This document shows, piece after piece, positions 18,380 to 28,202 of a stretch of DNA of 64,000 nucleotides. The notes under the pieces are model-generated. The model searched no databases. It was not told the DNA's origin and worked only from the letters and a program-made list of their open reading frames with translations. Made by a program: the position numbers and the translations under genes. The DNA is taken from positions 62,001 to 126,000 of the forward strand of contig JAJEAR010000029.1 of assembly GCA_022822665.1 (NCBI GenBank), read 5' to 3'. The stretch is from Alphaproteobacteria bacterium (GTDB lineage Bacteria; Pseudomonadota; Alphaproteobacteria; Thalassobaculales; Thalassobaculaceae). The stretch's first letter is position 1. Each line of letters begins with the position of its first letter.

Positions 18380-19459
18380 TCAGCCGAAGGTCAGTTCGCG
18401 CCACGCGACACGTTCGAAGTGGCGTGCCACCAGTTCGTCGGACACGTCCTCCAGCCGGGCCGGTTGCCAGTCGGGCGCCTGATCCTTGTCGACCAGCAGC
18501 GCACGCACGCCTTCGCGGAAGTCGTGACCGAGCGCAAAGTGCTGCGACATCCTGTATTCCATCGTCATTGTCTCGGCGAAGGTCTGCGCCCGTGCACCGC
18601 GCCGGACCTGCTCCAGCGTGACCTTGAGGCTGGTCGGCGACTTCCCCGCGATGCTCTCCAGGGCCGACTTCGCGAACGGGGTCCCGATCGATTGAAGCCG
18701 CGCGACAATCTCCTCCAGCCGGTTGGCGCCAAAGCAGAAGTCGATGTCACCGAGCGCCCCAACCACCGGGGCATCGCCGTCGGGCACGATCGCCATGTCA
18801 TCGAGAATCGCGCCAATCGTCCCCTCGGCATCGGGTGTGAGGTCGGCGGCGCGCAGCGCAGATTCCAGCTCTTCGAGACGGTCGGCCGGAACCACGTGGG
18901 TCGCGATTCCCAGTTCGAGGCAGTCCCGGGCGCCAACCGGCGTTCCGGTCAGTGCGAGACAGGTCCCGGATTCGCCTGGCAGTCGTGACAGGAACCAGGC
19001 GCCGCCGACATCCGGAAACAGCCCGATGCCGGTCTCCGGCATGCCCACGCGTGTGCGTTCCGTCGCGACCCGGAAGCGGCCGTGCACTGACAGTCCCACC
19101 CCTCCTCCCATGCATACCCGGTCGATCAGCGCGACCCAGGGCTTTACGGAGGTGTGGATCTGGTGATTGAGGATGTACTCCTCGTAGAAGAAGTCGCGCA
19201 CAAGTTCCGGAGTCCCGTCACCGTCATGCTCAACGATCGCGGCCCGGATGGCCCTGACGTCGCCGCCGGCGCAGAACGCCCTGTCTCCCGCGCCCCTGAC
19301 CAGGACCGCGGAGACCGCGTCGTCGGCCAGCCAGCCTGTAACCGTGCGGCGCAGGTCGAAGATCATGCCAAGCGTGAGCGCGTTGAGCTGGCGCGGCCGG
19401 TTCAGGGTAATGGTGCCGATACCATCCGACACGTCGAAGAGAACTTCAGGCTCCGTCAC
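18380..19459 (-). CDS. 3-hydroxyisobutyryl-CoA hydrolase (enoyl-CoA hydratase/isomerase family)
   Basis: 359 residues, GTG start with a GGAAG site. Crotonase fold with the oxyanion-hole segment FCAGGDVRA and GGGVGLSVHGRFRVATERT; the C-terminal EYRMSQHF..GHDFREGVRALLVDKD is characteristic of HIBCH-type proteins rather than plain hydratases. Converts 3-hydroxyisobutyryl-CoA to the free acid for the dehydrogenase encoded next. 19 bp separate it from the acyl-CoA dehydrogenase gene. Confidence 0.9.
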   Translation of the reverse strand: MTEPEVLFDVSDGIGTITLNRPRQLNALTLGMIFDLRRTVTGWLADDAVSAVLVRGAGDRAFCAGGDVRAIRAAIVEHDGDGTPELVRDFFYEEYILNHQIHTSVKPWVALIDRVCMGGGVGLSVHGRFRVATERTRVGMPETGIGLFPDVGGAWFLSRLPGESGTCLALTGTPVGARDCLELGIATHVVPADRLEELESALRAADLTPDAEGTIGAILDDMAIVPDGDAPVVGALGDIDFCFGANRLEEIVARLQSIGTPFAKSALESIAGKSPTSLKVTLEQVRRGARAQTFAETMTMEYRMSQHFALGHDFREGVRALLVDKDQAPDWQPARLEDVSDELVARHFERVAWRELTFG

Positions 19460-19478
19460 AGGACTTCCTTCCCGCAGG

Positions 19479-20621
19479 TCACGAACGCAGCAGTTCGCGG
19501 GCGATGATCACCCGCATGATCTCGTTGGTGCCTTCCAGGATCTGGTGCACCCGCAGGTCCCTGAGCAGACGTTCGATCGGGAAATCCCGCAGGTAGCCAT
19601 AGCCGCCGTGGATCTGCAGCGCCTCGTTGCAGACGCGCGAACCGAGATCGGTCGCAAGGCGTTTTGCCATCGCGCAATGCACTGTGGCCTGGGAATCGCC
19701 CTCGTCGAGGCTGCAGGCAGCCCGGTGGATCATGAGACGCGCGGCCTCGAGTTCGGTTGCCATGTCGGCAAGCTTGAACCGGGTCACCTGAAACTCGCTG
19801 AGCGCCTGTCCGAACTGGCGGCGTGCAAGCGCGTGATCGCGCGCCGCCTCCATGGCCGCACGGGCGCCGCCGATGGAGCAGGCCCCGATATTGATCCTGC
19901 CGCCGTCCAGACCGGCCATGGCGATCGTGAAACCGTCCCCGGTCCCGCCGACCACGTTCTCCACCGGGACCCGGCACTCGTCGAAGTGCACCATGGCCGT
20001 GTGCTGGCTGTTCCAGCCGAGCTTGCGTTCCTTGGCTCCGAAGGAGAGGCCCGGGGTGTCACGCTCGACCAGGACGCAGGAGATTCCCTTCGGGCCCTCA
20101 TCGCCGGTCCGGCACATCACGGCATAGACATCGCTGGTGGAGCCGCCGGAGATGAATGCCTTGGTTCCGTTGAGCACCAGGTGGCTGTTGCCGTCGCGCC
20201 GCGCACTGGTCGTGAGCGATGCGGCATCGGATCCAGCGTTCGGCTCTGTCAGGCAGTAGCTGGCCATGGCCTGCATCGAGGTCAGTCCGGGCACCATACG
20301 CCGGCGCAACGCGTCGTTGCCGAACCGGTCGATCATCCACACGACCATATTGTGGATCGAGAGGTAGGCCGCGGTAGACGGACAGGCGGCGGCGAGTTCC
20401 TCGAAGATGATCGCCGCCTCGAGCCGACCAAGGCCGGACCCACCGTACTCTTCGGAAATGTAGATGCCGGCGAGCCCGAGAGCCGCGGCAGAGCGCAACT
20501 GCTCCGCGGGAAAGATCTCGTCCTCGTCCCAGCGTGCGGCGTGCGGCGCGAACTGCTCGGTCGCGAATTCCCGCGCCATGTCGCGGATGGCGACCTGCTC
20601 GTCAGACAGCCGAAAATCCAT
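19479..20621 (-). CDS. Acyl-CoA dehydrogenase, probably isobutyryl-CoA dehydrogenase
   Basis: 380 residues from ATG 20621 (MDFRLSDEQVAIRDMAREF); the frame extends 17 codons further up without similarity. ACAD signatures: YCLTEPNAGSDAASL (FAD/substrate site) and the C-terminal RDLRVHQILEGTNEIMRVII with the catalytic Glu region. The valine-pathway context (HIBCH and HIBADH follow) favours isobutyryl-CoA as substrate. The methylmalonate-semialdehyde dehydrogenase gene (mmsA) is not in this window. Confidence 0.9.
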   Translation of the reverse strand: MDFRLSDEQVAIRDMAREFATEQFAPHAARWDEDEIFPAEQLRSAAALGLAGIYISEEYGGSGLGRLEAAIIFEELAAACPSTAAYLSIHNMVVWMIDRFGNDALRRRMVPGLTSMQAMASYCLTEPNAGSDAASLTTSARRDGNSHLVLNGTKAFISGGSTSDVYAVMCRTGDEGPKGISCVLVERDTPGLSFGAKERKLGWNSQHTAMVHFDECRVPVENVVGGTGDGFTIAMAGLDGGRINIGACSIGGARAAMEAARDHALARRQFGQALSEFQVTRFKLADMATELEAARLMIHRAACSLDEGDSQATVHCAMAKRLATDLGSRVCNEALQIHGGYGYLRDFPIERLLRDLRVHQILEGTNEIMRVIIARELLRS

Positions 20622-21173
20622 GGATGCGCCCGCTTGCCAGGAACGGGCCTGATCATAGGGTGAGGTCCCCACCTGTCAATGTGGCGCCCTGGGGAGCCTT
20701 GCCCTCCGCGAGCCCCATTTCGACCTGCGACGAAGACGGCGATCTCCTGACCCCATACACGAAACGCCGGGCCATACCGGTCGGCGATCAACGGCTATCC
20801 GAAGACCCTGCGAGCTCTGTGCTCCACACTGCGGTCAGCACAGCCGCTGCAACGTCGCAGCCGCGAAGTAGGAGACGGAACGGGTCTCCGGGGATGTCGA
20901 GCGACATTCTGGTACCCGGAACGGCATTGTCGAACCGCTTTCTGATCCCCACAGGAATCGCGGCGCGGGCCGGCACCAGACCAAGGATGACGCGTTCAGT
21001 GCGATTGATTATTTCGACGTTCCCGAGCCGTTCGGACAGCCGTGCCCGAACGGGGCACTCTCCCTGGACCCTGACGCTCCCACCAATCCTGTTTCATCAG
21101 GCATCCGGTGGCCTGTACGCCTGGTTGATCACTTGTCGTTGAACGGCAACGGCACCGGCAGGCCGTCGTCCGG
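20622..21173. other. Intergenic region
   Basis: About 550 bp between the acyl-CoA dehydrogenase and the MNT-HEPN gene, on whose 3' side it lies. Short open frames only, none with a recognisable motif. Presumably holds the promoter of the leftward valine operon. Confidence 0.5.
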
Positions 21174-22184
21174 CTATCGGCCGTCCATCACCAGCTGCAT
21201 CCGGTCGCGTAACGACTCCGCCGCCTCGGCGACGGCCGGTCGGCCGGCGAGTGCAGCCTCCGCCACTGCCTGCCCGAGACCCGGCTCGTCCCGCTTGGGA
21301 TTTACCGGTGCGCGCAAGAGATCCAACCACAAGTTCGCCCGACCGGCCGCAAACCGGGCCAGATCGGGGATTTGCACGGCCATGCCGTCGTTACGTTCTT
21401 CGATCTCGGATATCCAGAGATCGACCGTTCCGGCAAGGCGCGTGAGCGCGGCCTTCACCTCCGCCACTTCGGGCCGTCGGAATTCGTGTGTCGCCATATG
21501 GCGGGCGCGGGTGGAGCCGCTCAGCGCTGCCATCCGCTCTGCCAGCGCGGACTCCTCCCGCCGCTGCGCGGCGAACTCGGCGGCCAGGCCGGCACTGTCA
21601 TGGCCGCGGTCGGCAGGCACGCCACGGCGTTCCATTACCGCCTTGACCAGGAGTCCAGCAGCATCAGCGCTGGCCTGCAGCAGGCTGTTGCAGTACTCGC
21701 CGCTTCCGATCCAGGCGTCGCTCGCTGCCACGGCGTCGAGCGGTGCAAGCGCCGCGTGTATCTTCACCAACACCAGTCGCATCCGGCTGGCCCAGTCTTC
21801 CGGGTTCATGACGGCATGCCATGCCATCTGTGCCGGATCCGGCCCGTTCCACTCGCCCGCGAGCACTCTGCCGTCCCGGCAGATGACGTAGGGCGGGGTG
21901 GCGAGCACGCGGGCGCGGCGCCGGAGATCGTCCTCGGACAGCACCCAGGCATCGACGCGGAGAAGGGCATCAGGCAACTGTTGTCGCGGAAACACCGATG
22001 TCGGCAGGCCCGGGTGACGGGGTTCCCCGCCTTCAAGCACGAAGGCGACATCCCAGTCGCTGTCCGGGCGTTGCGTTCCGCGTGCCCGGGATCCGAACAG
22101 CACCGCGGCCCTGGCCTGCGGCCACTGGCGCAGGACCTCCCGGCAGGCGGCGACCAGTTCCTGTTCGGTGATGACGGCTGACAT
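21174..22184 (-). CDS. Nucleotidyltransferase (MNT) with C-terminal HEPN-like domain
   Basis: 336 residues from ATG 22184. Minimal nucleotidyltransferase motif GSRARG (31-36) with D43-x-D45 (DSDWDVAFVL), then an alpha-helical C-terminal half resembling HEPN (AWIGSGEYCNSLLQASADAAGLL...). Both halves are in one chain, whereas the best known MNT/HEPN toxin-antitoxin pairs use two genes. Single-chain versions also occur among kanamycin-nucleotidyltransferase-like and uncharacterised proteins. The function (nucleotidylation of a protein, small molecule or RNA end) cannot be told. Solitary; no partner gene adjacent. Confidence 0.7.
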   Translation of the reverse strand: MSAVITEQELVAACREVLRQWPQARAAVLFGSRARGTQRPDSDWDVAFVLEGGEPRHPGLPTSVFPRQQLPDALLRVDAWVLSEDDLRRRARVLATPPYVICRDGRVLAGEWNGPDPAQMAWHAVMNPEDWASRMRLVLVKIHAALAPLDAVAASDAWIGSGEYCNSLLQASADAAGLLVKAVMERRGVPADRGHDSAGLAAEFAAQRREESALAERMAALSGSTRARHMATHEFRRPEVAEVKAALTRLAGTVDLWISEIEERNDGMAVQIPDLARFAAGRANLWLDLLRAPVNPKRDEPGLGQAVAEAALAGRPAVAEAAESLRDRMQLVMDGR

Positions 22185-22576
22185 GAGGCTGTTTGCGGCT
22201 GAACCCACGGTGTGCCGCCAACATAGCAAGGGCGAAAGTGCGTGCTGCTCGCCCTGGCGCCGGAGCGAAGGATACCCTCGGGCAAGGCAGGAATGGTTCC
22301 ACCTGTCCCGGATCGGGAAGTCCGGTACCCTGTTGAAGACCTTGGCGCGGTTGCTCTGGTTCCGGTCGCTAACTGGTCATGGGCGCATCGCCGGGCCCCA
22401 AGATCGTTTCGTGGCATTCTCTGGACCGGGCCCGGGAACTGCAGAGGGCCTCTCCGGCATACGGCTGATCATGTTCCGTGACTGCACAGCCGACATGCGG
22501 GAGAGGGGTCGGCAAGTATCGAGTGCAGGAACCAGCCTTATGGTCGGGACCCTCCCGGTTCGCTAACGTCAGGAGA
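22185..22576. other. Intergenic region
   Basis: About 390 bp between two divergent genes. No conserved domain or RNA seen. An AGGAG lies directly before the next ATG (22577), closer than ideal, so the true start downstream may be ATG 22613. Confidence 0.4.
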
Positions 22577-23128
22577 ATGTTGGCGAGGATCCGAGAATGG
22601 ACACGTGGACACATGCCCCGGAACGTACCTGACAAACGAAAGAGAAGGCCGCGCATAGCCTCGCCCGATGAGGTTCGCATTACCCGCGAGGGCGGCACGG
22701 CATTCATAGAGTACGCTGACTCAAACATAATGGGCGTCAATCTCCAGTTCGGATCCGAGCTTGCGGGGATGACGGACGCGGAGGTACTCGCCGAACACAA
22801 TGCGATACTCCAGTTCCAGGCCGAGTCGATCGCCAGGGAGTTGGAACGGCCGTTGATCGAAATCCCGCCCGGCCGTCCGCAGATCAAATACCACGAGTTC
22901 ACCCGACAGTGGGCGCCGCGCGGGGATGTGCTGCGGTGCTACATCGGGAGCGTTGAGGGGAAGGCATTCATATGGATTGATGACATGAAGCTCAGTCTCG
23001 AAGCGTTCGGAAGGCTGCTTGAGGCGCACGAAGGATTCGGGATGCGCATTGCCTTCGTTGACGAGGACGCGGTGGCCTACGAGCCCAAGATCGAGGTGAA
23101 GGAGCCGGAAGAGTCCGAGAACGGATGA
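22577..23128 (+). CDS. Hypothetical protein
   Basis: 183 residues from ATG 22577, or 171 from ATG 22613 (MPRNVPDKRKRRPRI). No family recognised. Basic N-terminus (RDKRKRRPR-like), a mixed alpha/beta middle (GGTAFIEYADSNIMGVNLQF), and an acidic tail (VKEPEESENG). No signal peptide or membrane segment. Codon use looks like that of a real gene. Stands alone; flanked by non-coding DNA on both sides. Confidence 0.5.
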   Translation: MLARIREWTRGHMPRNVPDKRKRRPRIASPDEVRITREGGTAFIEYADSNIMGVNLQFGSELAGMTDAEVLAEHNAILQFQAESIARELERPLIEIPPGRPQIKYHEFTRQWAPRGDVLRCYIGSVEGKAFIWIDDMKLSLEAFGRLLEAHEGFGMRIAFVDEDAVAYEPKIEVKEPEESENG

Positions 23129-23800
23129 GGGTCCCCCAATCGATCCCCTCGGCGCCGGAGCCGAGCGACCGTGCAGCGATCTGCCTGCGAGATCAGTGCG
23201 CCCGAATGCCAGGCGGATCCCACCGTCCGGCCTTCTGCACCTTGACCAGACCGGCCCTGGCTGCGGCGAAAGACTGTGCCGATTCGACACCCGACGGATG
23301 GCCTGGGTGTCGACTTCGGCCTTGATGTCGGTGCGCCGGCACGGCAGCGCTTACACAGGTGCCGAATTCCTGCATCGCGCCCGTGCGACGAAACTTGCCT
23401 CAGGCGGTGAACCAAAGGCCGGCCGGGTTGCTGAACCCAACTTGAACGGCCCGGGGCAAGGGGCCGGTGAGAGCACCCCACGAAGATCAACAGCGCCATG
23501 TTCGGCCATCCCTCGCGGCAGACCACGTCCCGTCCCTGCCCCTTTCCTTTTGGGATGAGCGAACACACTCCAGGGGCTGCGGTCGAACTCGGCCTGACGC
23601 GCAGGGTGCGCCCGACAGATGGTTTCCTGCGCGCTCACCGCTCGCCGCTCCCACGCCCGGCTCGTGGTGGCCGATACGCTCCGCCAAAGCCACGCACACG
23701 AGCGATCTCCATGGTATATGCGCAGGGGGCCAGCGCGCATTCGATGCGGTTTCGGCGCTGTCGGGCCGCAGCAACCATACGAGGAACCGGAACCCGATCC
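23129..23800. other. Gene-poor stretch
   Basis: About 670 bp. Open frames on both strands have Arg/Pro/Ser-rich translations and no domain I recognise. May be decayed mobile DNA; I see no terminal repeats. Contains the promoter of the epoxide hydrolase gene. Confidence 0.4.
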
Positions 23801-24970
23801 ATGGAGCATCATCCCGTCAAGCCGGAGTCGATCCGACCCTTTCGCATCGAGGTTCCCGACGCGGTCCTCGACGACATTCGCCAGCGTGTCCGGAACTATC
23901 CGTGGCACGAAATGCCCGACGACGGCGGATGGAGCTACGGCGCGAACCTCGACTACATGAAGGAGCTTTGCGCCTACTGGCTGGACGGGTTCGACTGGCG
24001 CCAGCAGGAAGCCCGCATCAACCGGCATCCCCAGTTCACGGCGCCGGTCGACGGGATCGACATCCACTTCATACACGAAAGAAGCGACAATCCGGACGCC
24101 TTGCCGCTGATTATCTCCCACGGCTGGCCGGGTTCGGTTGTCGAGTTCCTCGACATCATCGAGCCCCTTGCACACCCCGAACGCCACGGGGGCAACGCCG
24201 AGGACGCATTCCACGTCATTGCGCCCTCGCTCCCGGGATTTGGATTCTCCGGCCGCCCACCCCGGCCCTGGGGTCCCCGCAGGATGGCCCGGGCGTTCGC
24301 CGGACTGATGACCGACACCCTGGGATACGACGGATATCTCGCCCAGGGAGGCGACTGGGGCGGCGCCATCTCGTCCTGGCTGGGCTACGAACACGCACCG
24401 GCCTGTCGGGCCATCCACGTCAACATCATGACCATGCGCCATCCGGATGGCCCGCGGGGAGCGGAAGAAGCGGCATGGGCAGCGAGATTCGAGGAGGAAC
24501 AGGAGCTGGAGAACGGCTACCGCACGCAGCAGGCGACCAAGCCGCAAACGCTGAGCTACGCGATGATGGACAGCCCAGTGGGGGTCGCCGCCTGGCTCGT
24601 CGAAAAGTTCAACTCCTGGTCCGACACGATTGGCGACGACGTCGAGAGCGTTCACTCCAAGGACGCCCTGCTGACCAACATCATGGTCTACCTGGTCACC
24701 CGGACCTTCAACACCGCAAGCTGGGTCTACTACGGCCGGCGCGAGGAAGGCGGGCGCGTGCTGTCGCCGGAAGGCAGAAGGGTTGAGGTTCCGACGGGCT
24801 GCGCCCTGTTCCCCGCCGAACTCCTGTCGTGGCCCCCGAGAAGCTACGTGGAAAGGGTCTACAACGTGACCCGCTGGACCGAGATGCCGCGGGGCGGCCA
24901 CTTCGGGGCGATGGAACAGCCGGAACTGTTTCTCGAAGATGTCCGCGCCTTTGCCCGTACCGTGCGCTGA
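23801..24970 (+). CDS. Epoxide hydrolase, EHN-domain alpha/beta hydrolase
   Basis: 389 residues from ATG 23801 with GAGGAA about 9 bp before. N-terminal EHN domain (IRPFRIEVPDAVLDDIRQRV...), oxyanion motif HGWPGS (107-112), nucleophile D185 in QGGDWGG, and catalytic H367 in PRGGHFGAMEQPE. Residues match microsomal-type epoxide hydrolases, which open epoxides to diols through an alkyl-enzyme ester. No signal peptide. Stands alone; substrate unknown. Confidence 0.88.
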   Translation: MEHHPVKPESIRPFRIEVPDAVLDDIRQRVRNYPWHEMPDDGGWSYGANLDYMKELCAYWLDGFDWRQQEARINRHPQFTAPVDGIDIHFIHERSDNPDALPLIISHGWPGSVVEFLDIIEPLAHPERHGGNAEDAFHVIAPSLPGFGFSGRPPRPWGPRRMARAFAGLMTDTLGYDGYLAQGGDWGGAISSWLGYEHAPACRAIHVNIMTMRHPDGPRGAEEAAWAARFEEEQELENGYRTQQATKPQTLSYAMMDSPVGVAAWLVEKFNSWSDTIGDDVESVHSKDALLTNIMVYLVTRTFNTASWVYYGRREEGGRVLSPEGRRVEVPTGCALFPAELLSWPPRSYVERVYNVTRWTEMPRGGHFGAMEQPELFLEDVRAFARTVR

Positions 24971-25312
24971 GCTCGGTCCACCAGCGGCTGCCATACCGTC
25001 GCAACTTCTCTGACGAGGTTGTTTTTTGCCCTGTTTCGGCTTTCCGCCGGCAGGTGCGTGAATTCAGTCCCGACGCGATACCGGAACCGGTCTCCGGGTG
25101 ATAGGCCCGGCCGGTGCCGCATACATTGGCACACACGCTGCCAGCTGCCCGAGGGACATTCGCGATGTGATGGTGCGGGATCCACCGCGCAAATCGCACC
25201 AGGGGAAACAAGTCGCTCCGGACCGGCCGCGCCGGATCAACACGGACCCTGCCGCCTCGCAGGTCTCGCTCAGGTCATGACATCGGCGAGACGGACGCGC
25301 TACAATCGGAGC
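24971..25312. other. Intergenic region
   Basis: 342 bp between the epoxide hydrolase and amidase genes, same direction. Nothing recognisable; the amidase frame stays open through it but without family similarity. Confidence 0.4.
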
Positions 25313-26701
25313 ATGATGATCGACATCTCTTCCGCCACCATCGGCGAACTCGGCACGGCACTGCGAGCCGGCCAGGTAACGGCACGCGACCTGCTCGACC
25401 AGGCTCTGGCCAACCGGAACGAGGCGCTCGGCGCCTACAAGCTCTGGATGCCGGACCAGGCTGCCCGCGCAGCCGACCTCGCTGACGCCGCTTTCGCGCA
25501 GGGCCTCGAATTCGGGCCCCTGCAGGGCTTGCCTGTCTCGGTCAAGGACCTGTTCGGCGTCGCCGGAACACCCACCCATGCCGGAGCCCCGAAACCGCTG
25601 CCTTCAGCCTGGGAAGCCGAGGGACCGGTTGTCGCGGCGGTCAGGAGCGGGCTGGCCGTCATCACCGGCAAGACGCACACGGTCGAGTTCGCCTTCGGCG
25701 GCGTCGGCTCGAACCCGCATTGGGGCACGCCGCGAAATCCGTGGGGCGGGACATCGCACCGGGTTCCGGGCGGCTCCAGCGCCGGCGCCGGTGTGTCACT
25801 GCTGGAAGGTACAGCCGTCGCGGCGCTCGGTTCGGACACCGCCGGGTCGGTACGCATTCCGGCGAGCTTCACCGGCACGGTTGGCCTCAAGACGAGCTTC
25901 GGACGCTGGTCGCTCCAGGGCATCGTGCCACTCAGCCCGTCTCTCGATACCGCGGGCCTGCTGACCCGCTCGGTTGCGGACGCGGCTCTCGCCTTTCCAA
26001 CGATGGACCCGGTCTGCCAGACGCCGCCCATGCCGGCGGACCAATCCAGCCTGCGGCTGGGCGTGATCGAGAACTTCTTCGAGGAGTGCGGGCCCGGCGT
26101 TGCAGAGGCCGTGCGCACAGCGCTTGCCGAGCTGGAACAACGGGGCGTGACGGTACGCACATTCGACCTGCCGGAAGTCGCCGTCGCCAAGGAGATCTTC
26201 GGTGAGGGCGGGCTTGCGGTCCCGGAATTCGTCGCCTTCATCGAGAACGAACTGCCCGAGTTCAAGGCGACGCTGGACCCGAATGTCCGCAGTCGTTTCG
26301 AGGCCTTCGGAACATTGACGGCGACAGCGTACCTGGGGCGAAAGATGCGCATCGCCCGCGCGGCGGCAGCGGCGAACGCCAGGCTCGCCGGCATCGATGC
26401 CGTTGTCGGGCCAACGACGCCGATCACCGCTCCCCTTCTGCAGCATGCAGCCGAAGGAGAAGGGTACCGGACGCACAACATGGCCGCGCTCCGCAATACC
26501 ATGCCGGGCAACATTCTGGAGTTCTGCGGACTGACAATCCCGGCCGGTCTCGACGACTCGGGCATGCCGGTGGGTCTGCAACTGCTTGCCCCGCGCGGCA
26601 TGGACGAACGTCTGATTTCCATCGGCCTTGCCGTGGAAGCGGTGATCGGTCCGGCGTCCCGGCGTCTCGGGCCCCCTCCGGGCATGACCGCAGGTGCGTG
26701 A
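25313..26701 (+). CDS. Amidase signature enzyme
   Basis: 462 residues from ATG 25313 (an adjacent ATG at 25316 is equally possible). Ser-cisSer-Lys triad: K78 (PVSVKDLFGV), S155 in GGSSAG, S179 in GSDTAGSVRIPASF. The family hydrolyses amides; the protein is shorter and less conserved than GatA, and no gatB/gatC neighbours are present, so a catabolic amidase is more likely. Its stop lies just before a truncated SDR gene, with which it may once have formed an operon. Confidence 0.88.
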   Translation: MMIDISSATIGELGTALRAGQVTARDLLDQALANRNEALGAYKLWMPDQAARAADLADAAFAQGLEFGPLQGLPVSVKDLFGVAGTPTHAGAPKPLPSAWEAEGPVVAAVRSGLAVITGKTHTVEFAFGGVGSNPHWGTPRNPWGGTSHRVPGGSSAGAGVSLLEGTAVAALGSDTAGSVRIPASFTGTVGLKTSFGRWSLQGIVPLSPSLDTAGLLTRSVADAALAFPTMDPVCQTPPMPADQSSLRLGVIENFFEECGPGVAEAVRTALAELEQRGVTVRTFDLPEVAVAKEIFGEGGLAVPEFVAFIENELPEFKATLDPNVRSRFEAFGTLTATAYLGRKMRIARAAAAANARLAGIDAVVGPTTPITAPLLQHAAEGEGYRTHNMAALRNTMPGNILEFCGLTIPAGLDDSGMPVGLQLLAPRGMDERLISIGLAVEAVIGPASRRLGPPPGMTAGA

Positions 26702-26725
26702 CGGACCGAGCGGTCCGCAGTCCAT

Positions 26726-26850
26726 GTATGCACCGATGTCGCCGGCAAGGCGGCGTTGATCACCGGCGGCAACAGCACAGTCGGGCGGGGTTTCGCGGAC
26801 GCCATCGCGCAGGCAGGCGGCGACCTCTGCTGCCAGGCAGGGAACAAGCG
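26726..26850 (+). pseudogene. Truncated short-chain dehydrogenase (N-terminal fragment)
   Basis: In frame after the amidase stop, TDVAGKAALITGGNSTVGRG continues into FADAIAQAGGDLCCQAGN. This is the first ~40 residues of an SDR with its TGGNSxxGxG nucleotide-binding motif. Similarity then ends abruptly where antisense IS66 tnpA sequence begins near 26850. The rest of the SDR is not found after the insertion remnant, so it is a remnant left by insertion and deletion. Confidence 0.65.
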
Positions 26851-27207
26851 CAGGCAGGAACGCTGGCGTCGCAGCGTCCAGACGGGCCGTAACCTGCTCC
26901 TGCACCACCTCCATCCTGGTGCCCGCCGGCAGCAGTTCACGACGCTCCTCCTCCCGAACCACCACCGACGAAAAGGCCGGCGCCGTGTCCGAGGCCGGCA
27001 AAACCAGACGGCCTTCGCGTACCATGTGACGGCAGTTCGACAGCTGGTTGGACGAAGATCGTAACGGGCCGCCACCCCGCGCACCGTCGCTCCCGGTTCA
27101 AGCGTTTCCGCCACGATCCGCGCCTTCAGACCGTCCGGCCAGCAACGATACCCCTTCACTCCCGCGATCACTTCCGCTTCTGTGAGAATCTCAGCAGTGC
27201 CCGCCAC
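26850..27207 (-). mobile_element. IS66-family tnpA (orfA) fragment, frameshifted
   Basis: From GTG 27207 (after a GGAGGAGAG site) the - strand reads AGTAEILTEAEVIAGVKGYR and then KARIVAETLEPGATVRGVAAR, the start of IS66-type TnpA helix-turn-helix proteins. The frame then shifts; the other frame carries REGRLVLPA, FSSVVVREEE and MEVVQEQVTARLDAATPA, the C-terminal part. No tnpB or tnpC of IS66 is present. The left breakpoint lies inside an SDR gene. Inactive remnant. Confidence 0.7.
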
Positions 27208-27353
27208 TGTAAAACTCTCCTCCTGCCTCCGAAGAAGCAAGGAATCTCAAATCATAGGCTCTCCTGGAAGGTGGTGCGCTCGCAACGCTTACGCATGTAG
27301 TGTACAGCGTTGGCAATCCCGCAGCCGCCGGTTCCCCAGAGGCACGAAGCGTC

Positions 27354-28202
27354 ATGAAGATCGTTTCCTGGAATGTGGCTCGCAAGCACGAGCCATGGCG
27401 ATGCCTGCTCGACATGGATATCGACCTGGCGCTGCTTCAGGAAGCCGGCAGCCCCCCTCCTGATGTCGCGGAGCAAATCGAGGCCGATCCGGCGATCGAG
27501 ATCAACCCGGGACGGTGGGAGACCATGATCGTGGGCGGCAGTCCCAGGTACAGAACGGCAATCGTCAAACTCTCGAACCGCATCGGGATCGAATGGATCG
27601 AGGCGAAATCGATCGATACCGCAGAGGCCAGGGAACTGGTGGTCAGCTGGCCCGGCACGCTGGCCGCCGCTCTCGTCAAACCGCCCTCGGGCAGCCCTCT
27701 GATTGCCGTCTCGTTGTATGCCCAGTGGGTGCGGACGCATGCCCGGGCAAGCAGGAACCTAATTTTCTCGGACGGCCCCGCCCACCACGTGGTTTCCGAC
27801 TTGTCCACCTTTGTCGCGAAGGCGGACGGGCATCGCGTGCTGGCGGCCGGGGACCTGAATATCCTGCGCGGCTATGGCGAATTCGGCGATGAGTACTGGG
27901 CCGCCCGCTACAGGACGGCGTTCGACCGGATGGAGGCGATCGGGTTGCACTGCGTGGGGCCGGAATACCCGAACGGCAGACAGGCCGATCCCTGGCCGGA
28001 CGAGTTGCCGAGAGACAGCAAGAATGTGCCTACCTTCCATCACAGCCGGCAATCGCCGGAAACGGCGACACGCCAGTTGGACTACGTCTTCGCCTCGACG
28101 GGCCTCGTCGGCTCACTGAAGGTCCGTGCCCTCAACGCGCCCGGGGAGTGGGGGCCTAGCGACCATTGCCGGATCGGGATCGAGTTCGCAGCCGAGGTCT
28201 AA
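27354..28202 (+). CDS. Endonuclease/exonuclease/phosphatase (EEP) family protein
   Basis: 282 residues from ATG 27354 (MKIVSWNVARKHEPW). EEP hallmarks in order: SWNVAR, LLQEAG (metal-binding Glu), AGDLNILRG, RQLDYVFAS and WGPSDHCRIGIEF (catalytic Asp-His). The fold covers DNase I-like nucleases, exonuclease III and lipid or nucleotide phosphatases; no close subgroup is evident. No signal peptide, so cytoplasmic. It sits between two decayed mobile elements. Confidence 0.8.
   Translation: MKIVSWNVARKHEPWRCLLDMDIDLALLQEAGSPPPDVAEQIEADPAIEINPGRWETMIVGGSPRYRTAIVKLSNRIGIEWIEAKSIDTAEARELVVSWPGTLAAALVKPPSGSPLIAVSLYAQWVRTHARASRNLIFSDGPAHHVVSDLSTFVAKADGHRVLAAGDLNILRGYGEFGDEYWAARYRTAFDRMEAIGLHCVGPEYPNGRQADPWPDELPRDSKNVPTFHHSRQSPETATRQLDYVFASTGLVGSLKVRALNAPGEWGPSDHCRIGIEFAAEV

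Noticed and set aside
26756..27064. 102-codon + strand frame starting MITGGN as a working SDR
   Set aside because: Only the first ~40 residues are SDR-like; the rest is antisense IS66 sequence and too short for an SDR.
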